A DNA stretch of 64,000 nt from Thermosynechococcaceae cyanobacterium Okahandja (GTDB lineage: Bacteria > Cyanobacteriota > Cyanobacteriia > Thermosynechococcales > Thermosynechococcaceae): positions 2,108,001-2,172,000 of the forward strand of contig CP136945.1 of NCBI GenBank assembly GCA_041530395.1, given 5' to 3'. The first letter of the stretch is position 1. Every line of letters begins with the position of its first letter. A program made the translations under genes and the position numbers. Below are positions 27,984 through 34,880 of this stretch, piece after piece. The notes below the pieces were generated by a model, which was given only the letters and a program-made list of their open reading frames with translations, did no database searches and had not been told where the DNA came from.

Positions 27984-29336
27984 CTGAGTACCCGAGTTAT
28001 TATTGTCCGCCACGGTGAAAGTACCTTTAACGTTGAGCAGCGCGTCCAAGGGCACAGTGATGCCTCGTCCCTAACGGAGCGCGGTCGCTGGATGGCGCAG
28101 CAGGTGGGGATTGCCCTCCAAGGCATTCCCATTACCACAATTTACACGAGTCCCCTCAAGCGCGCCCAAGAAACAGCCGCAGGGATTTACAATCAACTGT
28201 CCCGGCAAGGGCTACCTGCCCCCATCCCCATGGATTTGCTCAAGGAAATTGCCTTACCCGCTTGGGAAGACCTCCCCTTTGCGGAAGTCAAAGCACGGTT
28301 TCCGGAGGACTACCGCCGCTGGCAGGAGGCACCCGAAACGTTGATGATGAAGATCCTCAACGAAAAGGGGGAACCCGAGGAGTTTTTTCCGGCTCTTGAC
28401 CTGTTTGATCGGGCGGGGTTGGTCTTAGACACGCTACTGCCCCGTCACGACAATGAGACGATTCTGATTGTGGGTCACAGTGGCATGAACCGCGCCCTCA
28501 TTTGCACAGCCTTAGGACTGGGGGTCAAGGGTTACCTGCGGCTACAGCAGGCCAACGGCGGCATTAGTGTGCTCAATTTTGTGAACGGTCGCAGCCAACC
28601 GGCTCAGTTAGAAGCCCTAAACCTCACTAGTCATCTGGCGGATCCGTTTCCGGAACCCCGCTTTAAGGAGCAAACCCTACGCATCTTTTTGGTGCGCCAT
28701 GGGGAAACCGACTGGAACCGCGAAGGCCGCTTTCAGGGCCAGATTGATGTGCCCCTAAATGATAATGGCCGTGCCCAAGCGGCGGCGGTGGCTGATTTTC
28801 TCAAGGATGTGACGCTTCACCACGCCCTCAGCAGTCCGCTGCTGCGCCCCAAAGATACGGCACTGGCCATTTTGCAGCACCATTCCCACGTCTCGCTAGA
28901 GCTAGAACCCGCCCTAGCGGAAATTAGGCATGGGGATTGGGAGGGCAAGTTTGAGCCGGAGGTAGAAGCCCAGTATCCGGGAGAGCTAGAACGGTGGCGC
29001 ACCATGCCGGCGGCGGTACAAATGCCCCAAGGAGAGAATTTACAGCAGGTGCGCGATCGCGTTGTTCAGGCATGGGAGCAGTGGCTAAGGCGCTGGCGGA
29101 CGCAGGCCCTAACCCCCCACAATGTTTTGGTGGTGGCCCATGATGCTACCAATAAGGTGCTGCTGTGCCATATTGTCGGCCTTGGGGTCGAGAACTTCTG
29201 GCTCTTTAAGCAGGGGAATGGTAGTGTGACGGTCATTGATTATCCCCTCAAGGGCGGCCTGCCGCGATTGCAGGCGGTCAATATTACAACCCATCTGGGA
29301 GGGGTGCTGGATCGAACCGCCGCCGGAGCGTTGTAA
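27984..29336 (+). CDS. Tandem histidine phosphatase (phosphoglycerate mutase-like, two domains)
   Basis: About 450 residues with two histidine-phosphatase domains. Each has its own catalytic RHG: VIIVRHGESTFNVEQRVQGH at the N-terminus and IFLVRHGETDWNREGRFQGQ at about 230, and each its second His (VGHSGMNRALI; VVAHDATNKVLL). These enzymes dephosphorylate small phospho-metabolites; the substrate here is unknown. The likely start is a CTG at 27984 (LSTRVIIVRHG) because AAGGAG lies six bases before it; the in-frame ATGs at 27888 and 27915 would run into ruvC and have no ribosome site. The pyrC-like gene follows four bases later, so the two form an operon. Confidence 0.82.
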   Translation: MSTRVIIVRHGESTFNVEQRVQGHSDASSLTERGRWMAQQVGIALQGIPITTIYTSPLKRAQETAAGIYNQLSRQGLPAPIPMDLLKEIALPAWEDLPFAEVKARFPEDYRRWQEAPETLMMKILNEKGEPEEFFPALDLFDRAGLVLDTLLPRHDNETILIVGHSGMNRALICTALGLGVKGYLRLQQANGGISVLNFVNGRSQPAQLEALNLTSHLADPFPEPRFKEQTLRIFLVRHGETDWNREGRFQGQIDVPLNDNGRAQAAAVADFLKDVTLHHALSSPLLRPKDTALAILQHHSHVSLELEPALAEIRHGDWEGKFEPEVEAQYPGELERWRTMPAAVQMPQGENLQQVRDRVVQAWEQWLRRWRTQALTPHNVLVVAHDATNKVLLCHIVGLGVENFWLFKQGNGSVTVIDYPLKGGLPRLQAVNITTHLGGVLDRTAAGAL

Positions 29337-29340
29337 CGCC

Positions 29341-30609
29341 ATGACCGGGCAACTGTTGCAGCAGGTGCGGCTGGTGGATCCCCTCAACCGCCGCGATTAC
29401 CGTGCGGATGTGCTCCTTGAGGCCAATCAACTGGTGGCGATCGCCCCGACGGATATTCCCCCGGATTGCGAGCGAATTCCTGCCGAGAATTGGGTCTTGG
29501 CTCCCCCTTTGGTGGATCTCTATAGCCACAGCGGTGAACCCGGGTACGAAGCCCGCGAAACCCTCGCCTCCCTCTTGGCGGCAGCGGCAGCCGGGGGGGT
29601 ACAGCACCTAACGCTGTTGCCCACCACCGATCCTGTGATTGACCAGCCCGCCGTGTGGCACTCGTTGCAGCGCCACCTACCCACCGACCACTGGGTACAG
29701 GTACGGGTCTGGGCTGCCCTCAGCCAAGGCTGTGGGGGCAAGGCGCTGGCGAACTTGGGTGAACTGGCCACCACCCCCGGCGTGGTGGGGTTTTGTGATG
29801 ACATCGGCCTCACAAATTGGCCGTTGTTGCAGCGTGCCCTCACCTACCTGCAACCCTTTCAAACCCGGGTTGCCCTTTGGCCGTTTGATGGGGCACTGGC
29901 CGCCAATGGTGTGGCGCGGCAAAGTCCCGAGGCGCTGCGGCTGGGGCTGCCAGAGCAGGTCATCTGCTGTGAAACGATACCGCTGCTGGCCATTCTCGAG
30001 CTAGCCGAGAGCGTGAGTACGCCCATTCACCTCATGCGCCTCTCCACCGCCCGCAGTGTCGATCTCCTGCGGCGCTATAAACCGGCGAACGTGACGGCGA
30101 GTGTGTCGTGGCTGCATTTACTGTTTGACACCAGCAACTTGGCAAGCTACGACCCGAACCTGCGGCTGGCTCCTCCCTTGGGTACGCCTGCGGATCGCCA
30201 CGCCCTGATTGAGGGACTAAAAACGGGGGTGATTGAGGCCATTGCCATTGACCATACGCCCCTCCTCTACGAAGAAAAAATGATCTCCTTTGCCGAGGCC
30301 TTGCCCGGAGCGATCGGACTCGAACTGGCCTTAGCGGCCCTCTGGCAAGCGCTCGTGATCCCGGGCCACCTCTGTGCCGTGGAGTTGTGGCACGCCCTGA
30401 GTACCGCCCCTGCCCGCATTCTTGGCCTTGAGCCACCGCCATTGCAGCCCCCCAGCGGCAACGTTGTTCTGTTTGACCCCACGGCAACCTGGACGGTGAC
30501 GGCTGAATGCCTGCGATCGCGCTCCCAGAATACCCCCTACTGGCAGCAACCCCTGCGCGGTCAACTCTCGCCCTTATCGCCAAGCATTGCTTCTGGCCGC
30601 ACCCACTGA
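29341..30609 (+). CDS. Dihydroorotase homologue lacking metal ligands (probable pseudoenzyme)
   Basis: 422 residues with the amidohydrolase fold of class I dihydroorotase (PyrC), which closes carbamoyl aspartate to dihydroorotate in pyrimidine synthesis. The family frame is clear, but the catalytic residues are not: the HxH-R metal/substrate motif reads [10 protein letters not shown] (Tyr61, Gly65), the HVST histidine is RLST (Arg233), the PHH pair reads WLH, and the terminal DHxPH reads DHTPL. Only Asp304 and a few His remain. I infer it is not an active dihydroorotase and may be a structural partner, like the inactive PyrC homologues known to associate with aspartate transcarbamoylase. Start ATG 29341; its last 49 bases overlap fumC. 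Confidence 0.82.
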   Translation: MTGQLLQQVRLVDPLNRRDYRADVLLEANQLVAIAPTDIPPDCERIPAENWVLAPPLVDLYSHSGEPGYEARETLASLLAAAAAGGVQHLTLLPTTDPVIDQPAVWHSLQRHLPTDHWVQVRVWAALSQGCGGKALANLGELATTPGVVGFCDDIGLTNWPLLQRALTYLQPFQTRVALWPFDGALAANGVARQSPEALRLGLPEQVICCETIPLLAILELAESVSTPIHLMRLSTARSVDLLRRYKPANVTASVSWLHLLFDTSNLASYDPNLRLAPPLGTPADRHALIEGLKTGVIEAIAIDHTPLLYEEKMISFAEALPGAIGLELALAALWQALVIPGHLCAVELWHALSTAPARILGLEPPPLQPPSGNVVLFDPTATWTVTAECLRSRSQNTPYWQQPLRGQLSPLSPSIASGRTH

Positions 30610-31964
30610 TCAAACTCGGCAGCAGTCAGATAGCCCAATTCCACCGCCGCCTCCTTGAGGGTTTTTTGTTCGCTGTAAGCTTTTTTGGCCACCGCCGCGG
30701 CCTTGTCGTAGCCAATGTGGGGGTTTAGGGCTGTCACCAGCATTAGGGATTGCTCTAGATGGCGTTGAATTTGGGCATGATCGGCCTCTAATCCCCGCAA
30801 ACAAAACTCGGTAAAGGCCTGACCCGCATCGCTGAGGAGTTCAACAGAGCGCAAAATGTTGTGGATAATGAGGGGTTTATAGACATTTAGCTCAAAATTG
30901 CCCTGACTACCGGCAATGCCAATGGCGGCATCATTACCCATCACTTGTACGCAGACCATGGTCAAGGCTTCGCACTGGGTTGGGTTCACCTTACCGGGCA
31001 TAATCGAGGAGCCGGGTTCATTGGCGGGCAGCCGTAACTCCCCGAGGCCGCAGCGGGGACCCGACCCCAGCCAGCGAATGTCGTTGGCCATTTTCATGAG
31101 GGCCGCCGCAAGGGTTTTGAGGGCACCACTCAGCATCACGAGGGGATCGTGAGCCGCTAGGGCCGCAAAGCGGTTCTCGGCCACACAGAAAGGATAGCCG
31201 GTCATCTGAGCCAGTTCCTGCGCCACGCGATCGCCAAAACCGCGGGGGGCATTCAAGCCGGTGCCCACTGCCGTGCCGCCAATGGCTAAAGGATACAGGT
31301 GGTGCAAGCAATAGCGCAAATGCTGCTCACAGGCAGCCAACTGGCTGGCATAGCCAGAAAACTCTTGCCCCAAGGTGAGGGGCACAGCGTCCATTAGGTG
31401 GGTACGACCAATCTTAATAATGCTGGCAAAGGCGGCCATTTTGTCCCTGAGAACCGTCAGCATATTGGCCAGCATCGGCAGCAGCCGCTCCTGCACCTCC
31501 AAGACGGCGGCAATGTGCATCGCCGTCGGAAAGGTATCGTTGGAGGACTGGCTACAATTCACGTGATCGTTGGGGTGCACCGGAGTTTTGCTGCCCTTAG
31601 TCCCCCCTGCCAACTCAATGGCACGGTTAGCAATCACTTCGTTGACATTCATATTGGTTTGGGTGCCGCTGCCCGTCTGCCAAATGGAGAGGGGAAATTG
31701 ATCGTCCCAGCGCCCTTCTAGAATCTCTGTGGCCGCTTGGATAATCCACGCTGCCTTGTCAGGATCCAACACCCCCAAGTCACGGTTGGCGATCGCCGCC
31801 GCTAGCTTCAACCGCGCCATGGCATAAATGACGGCAAGGGGCATCCGCAGGCCGCCAATGGGAAAGTATTTGAGGGAGCGGGCCGTTTGGGCCCCCCAAT
31901 AGCAGTCGGCGGGTACCTCAATGGCACCGAGGGAATCGTATTCAGTGCGGGTGGCAGCAGGCAT
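30561..31964 (-). CDS. fumC: Fumarate hydratase class II
   Basis: Converts fumarate and malate; 467 residues, typical of the iron-free class II enzyme. Visible family features: [20 protein letters not shown] at the N-terminus, [31 protein letters not shown] with catalytic His, and the superfamily signature [13 protein letters not shown] with the catalytic Ser. In this organism the product links to the succinate dehydrogenase branch. Its 3' end overlaps the pyrC-like gene on the opposite strand by 49 bases. The C-terminal region ([16 protein letters not shown]) is normal for the family, so the overlap appears genuine. Confidence 0.95.
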   Translation of the reverse strand: MPAATRTEYDSLGAIEVPADCYWGAQTARSLKYFPIGGLRMPLAVIYAMARLKLAAAIANRDLGVLDPDKAAWIIQAATEILEGRWDDQFPLSIWQTGSGTQTNMNVNEVIANRAIELAGGTKGSKTPVHPNDHVNCSQSSNDTFPTAMHIAAVLEVQERLLPMLANMLTVLRDKMAAFASIIKIGRTHLMDAVPLTLGQEFSGYASQLAACEQHLRYCLHHLYPLAIGGTAVGTGLNAPRGFGDRVAQELAQMTGYPFCVAENRFAALAAHDPLVMLSGALKTLAAALMKMANDIRWLGSGPRCGLGELRLPANEPGSSIMPGKVNPTQCEALTMVCVQVMGNDAAIGIAGSQGNFELNVYKPLIIHNILRSVELLSDAGQAFTEFCLRGLEADHAQIQRHLEQSLMLVTALNPHIGYDKAAAVAKKAYSEQKTLKEAAVELGYLTAAEFDQWVRPEAMLGDKGES

Positions 31965-32057
31965 CGTCAGTGGTTATTGAGTGGATTCTTATGGCTCTAG
32001 CACCTCGGTACCGGAGGCTAGACAGCCGCCCCCCCGCCAAACTAAGCTGGGAAACAG

Positions 32058-32130
32058 CCAGGGTTGGCCGAGCGGATGAGGCAGCGAACTCATAATTCGC
32101 CATAGGCTGGTTCAACTCCAGCACCCTGGA
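32058..32130 (+). tRNA. tRNA with CAT anticodon (Ile2-lysidine type or elongator Met)
   Basis: 73 bases. Acceptor stem CCAGGGT pairs fully with ACCCTGG, discriminator A, CCA not encoded. Anticodon stem GCGAA/TTCGC with loop CTCATAA gives CAT. Full pairing at the first acceptor pair excludes initiator tRNA. The D arm (TGGCCGAGCGG) and the CTCATAATT context resemble the plastid trnI-CAU, so isoleucine (after lysidine modification) is my preferred reading, but elongator methionine cannot be excluded by eye. Confidence 0.85.
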
Positions 32131-32147
32131 TTCTTAGGGCGTAAGAG

Positions 32148-32930
32148 CTAAGCCATTGCCCACAGGCTATCATCTTGACCCCGCAGTAGGCGAATTTGAG
32201 CAATGGCAAAAATTGTTGGTATAATGCGACCATAGTTGGTGGCGATCGCCCGCCAGCCCAGATCCGCCACAAACCACACCCACAGGGCCGTGCCCACAAA
32301 GGCCAACATACTGCGGCCAAGGGCCACCTTAGCAGCCCCCGTCGCCACGCTTCGAGAAACCAAGGGCGCGATCGGCAGCTTCCGTCCCGCGAACTGCACC
32401 ACACACTGGCGCACCACCTGCTGCACCACAAGGCTGCGCATCATTGGGGTGAGGGCAATCACCGCCCCCCCTTCAAGGATCAGCCGCACAGTCTCAAGGG
32501 AAATAGGATGGCCATGGCGTAGCTCCGGCAGCGAGGCTTGAATATGCTCCGCCAAAACGCGGCGATCGCGATCGGGCAGCTTTGCCCACATCCGCTGCAA
32601 CAGCCCCAGAAAAATCTCAACTTCTAATTCCGCTACCGTCCAACTCGGAGAGAACTTAATGTTCAGGTAGCGACACACCCGCATCAGCGTCTGGCGATAA
32701 CTAATTTGCTGGGCTTTGCCCTTGAGCACCGTCAGTCCATCGGCGGCCAAAAAGCGAAACCGTGCCTCAATGTGATCCAGCCATGCCTGACGATCCTGCG
32801 CCTGCACCGTAATCGGGTCGGGGGTATGAAGGTAGTCTAGGGGGTTGAGCCGCCGTCGGAACAAAATTTCCGTTAGGTCTTGCAACTCCTCCTCCGTAGC
32901 TAATTCGAGCGCAGCCCTTAGTTCATCCAT
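32148..32930 (-). CDS. YaaW-like (UPF0174/DUF3944-type) protein
   Basis: 260 residues, function unknown. The N-terminus MDELRAALELATEEELQDLTEILF and the PLDYLHTPDP segment resemble the YaaW/UPF0174 group; the C-terminal half (about 150-245) is hydrophobic and Gly/Ala-rich (LILEGGAVIALTPMMRSLVV, LGRSMLAFVGTALWVWFVA), suggesting membrane association. Start ATG 32930 matches the family start; an upstream in-frame ATG adds only ten residues of low complexity. It converges on the tRNA gene, with 17 bases between. Confidence 0.55.
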   Translation of the reverse strand: MDELRAALELATEEELQDLTEILFRRRLNPLDYLHTPDPITVQAQDRQAWLDHIEARFRFLAADGLTVLKGKAQQISYRQTLMRVCRYLNIKFSPSWTVAELEVEIFLGLLQRMWAKLPDRDRRVLAEHIQASLPELRHGHPISLETVRLILEGGAVIALTPMMRSLVVQQVVRQCVVQFAGRKLPIAPLVSRSVATGAAKVALGRSMLAFVGTALWVWFVADLGWRAIATNYGRIIPTIFAIAQIRLLRGQDDSLWAMA

Positions 32931-33114
32931 GGGGTTAGCTCCAGCAGCAGCACAACACAAACATAAATGCCTCCATAATTATAGGCACTTCCCCTTAAAT
33001 TGTGGTATAGACTTCACCGACCTGCCCCCCACAGGCATATTCCTAGAGCAGAGCCTCCCCAAGATTGAGCCACCATGGTAGGTTAACGGTTGAAATACCA
33101 CAGGATGCAGGACT
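32931..33114. other. Intergenic region between divergent genes
   Basis: About 180 bases upstream of both the YaaW-like gene and the ABC ATPase gene. I find no consensus promoter pair and no hairpin. The ATPase ATG at 33115 is preceded by a poor ribosome site (GCAGGAC). Confidence 0.3.
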
Positions 33115-34464
33115 ATGCAAACCAAGACCAAAGGGGAATCGCTTGTCCGGTTACTGGATGTGGGTAAGGCCTATCGCCAGCCCAATGGCCAAGTTATTAG
33201 CATCATGGAAAATATCAACCTCGAGCTGCGCATCGGCGAAATTGTGGCGCTGCTTGGCCCCTCTGGTTCTGGCAAATCCACCCTGATGCGTATTATCACG
33301 GGTCTAATTGCCCCCACCTCCGGCCAAGTATTTTACCGCGAACAACCTATGCAAGGGCTCAACCCGGGGGCGGCCATTGTCTTTCAGAGTTCTGCCCTCT
33401 ATCCATGGCTAACGGTTTTAGAAAATGTGGAACTGGGTCTAAAGGCGCTCGGTGAAGGACCGCGATCGCGCCGCCGCAAAGCCCTGCGCATGATTGACAT
33501 CATTGGCCTTGATGGGTTTGAAAACGCCTACCCCAAGGAACTCTCGGGTGGAATGCGGCAGCGGGTGGGGTTTGCCCGCGCCCTTGCGGTGGAGCCGGAA
33601 CTGCTGTGTATGGATGAACCCTTTTCGGCGTTGGATGTGCTCACAGCGGAGAACCTGCGGTTTGAACTACTCGATTTGTGGCTGGAGCACAAGATTCCGA
33701 CCCAGAGCATTCTGATTGTGACCCACAACATTGAAGAAGCCGTGATTCTCGCCGATCGCATTATTGTGTTGGGCAGTAACCCCGGGCGCGTGCGAGCCGA
33801 CTTCCCCATGACCTTGCCCCACTATCGCGATCGCAAACACCCCGAATTCCAAGCCATTGTGGATCGCATCTACAAAATTCTCACCAACCCCCACCTAGAC
33901 GAGCTAGAGGCGCTAGAACCCAAGCCCGTGACACCCCCCACCCAAGAACCCCGCTATCCGCTACTGCCCCACGTGCGTATTGGCTCCATTGCCGGTTTAC
34001 TGGAGTTGCTCGAGGACCGCAAAGAAGATCTCTACCGCATTGCCCAAGAGTTGCAACTGGAACTGGATGACATTTTGCCCATTGTGGAAGCCGCCCAGAT
34101 GATGGAACTGGTTGAACTCAAAGAAGGGGATATTGGCGTGACCCCCATCGGTCATGCCTTTATTCAGGGGGATATTGACCAGCGCAAGCTGATCATCCGT
34201 CAACAGTTGTTAAAGACCATTCGCTTAGTGCAGCAGATTCACACGTTCCTCACCGCCAAGCAAAACCATCGTATTCCCGAAAGCTTGGTGCTGGATATTC
34301 TGGAGCGCCACTTTACCCCCCAAGAAGCCGATCGCCAATTAAATACGGCCATTGACTGGGGACGCTATGCCGAACTCTTTAGTTACGATGAGCCGGCCAA
34401 GGAAATCTTCTTGGAAACCAGTGACCAAGAAGATGCGCTACCCCTAGAAACAACTGCCGTCTAG
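33115..34464 (+). CDS. ABC transporter ATPase of the nitrate/sulfonate/bicarbonate type with C-terminal AAA-associated domain
   Basis: 449 residues. Residues 1-255 form an ABC ATPase related to SsuB/TauB/NrtD: Walker A LGPSGSGKST, Q-loop VFQSSALYPWLT, signature LSGGMRQRVGFARAL, Walker B LLCMDEPFSALDV and the switch His in IVTHNIEEA. Residues about 280-430 are a winged-helix-like C-terminal domain of the AAA_assoc_C type (GLLELLEDRKEDLYRIAQEL, TPIGHAFIQGDIDQRK). This extra domain is common in cyanobacterial ATPases that pair with a two-membrane-unit permease, but no permease or binding protein is adjacent here. Its stop overlaps the convergent STAS gene by four bases. Confidence 0.85.
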   Translation: MQTKTKGESLVRLLDVGKAYRQPNGQVISIMENINLELRIGEIVALLGPSGSGKSTLMRIITGLIAPTSGQVFYREQPMQGLNPGAAIVFQSSALYPWLTVLENVELGLKALGEGPRSRRRKALRMIDIIGLDGFENAYPKELSGGMRQRVGFARALAVEPELLCMDEPFSALDVLTAENLRFELLDLWLEHKIPTQSILIVTHNIEEAVILADRIIVLGSNPGRVRADFPMTLPHYRDRKHPEFQAIVDRIYKILTNPHLDELEALEPKPVTPPTQEPRYPLLPHVRIGSIAGLLELLEDRKEDLYRIAQELQLELDDILPIVEAAQMMELVELKEGDIGVTPIGHAFIQGDIDQRKLIIRQQLLKTIRLVQQIHTFLTAKQNHRIPESLVLDILERHFTPQEADRQLNTAIDWGRYAELFSYDEPAKEIFLETSDQEDALPLETTAV

Positions 34465-34796
34465 GGTTGCTCGTACTGGGGGCGAATGCGGGTATTAAAC
34501 TCCGCTTCGTCCTTCAGAATCTGAAATACCTTATCCATGCTGGTGAGTTCAAAGAGCATCATCATCTGTTTGGGAATGCCACACAGGTAAAGCTGTCCAC
34601 CCGCGGCTCGCAACGTTTTCAGGGCAACCACAAGGGCACCTAAACCCGAACTGTCAATGAACGTGACATCGCTACAGTCGAGCAGCAGCACTTGCACCCC
34701 TGCTTGGGCGCGATCGCTCACCGTTTGGCGAAACTCCTGTGCCTGAGGACCACCTAAAATACCCGAGAGCTTAATGACATCAACAGTACTAGCCAT
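34461..34796 (-). CDS. STAS-domain protein (anti-sigma factor antagonist-like)
   Basis: 111 residues, a single STAS domain. The phosphorylatable serine region FIDSSGLGALVVALK is intact, as in SpoIIAA-type antagonists controlled by a serine kinase and a phosphatase; the cognate kinase is not in the window. In cyanobacteria such proteins act in stress or carbon signalling networks. Start ATG 34796; a minus-strand TATACT at 34829-34834 may be its -10. The gene converges on the ABC ATPase with a shared CTAG. Confidence 0.88.
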   Translation of the reverse strand: MASTVDVIKLSGILGGPQAQEFRQTVSDRAQAGVQVLLLDCSDVTFIDSSGLGALVVALKTLRAAGGQLYLCGIPKQMMMLFELTSMDKVFQILKDEAEFNTRIRPQYEQP

Positions 34797-34880
34797 AATG
34801 TGTTCGTAGGGGACAAGGATTCCTCGCTAGTATAGTGGAGATTCTGGTTGATTTGCCCTCTGGATTGATGGCTTCGCTGG

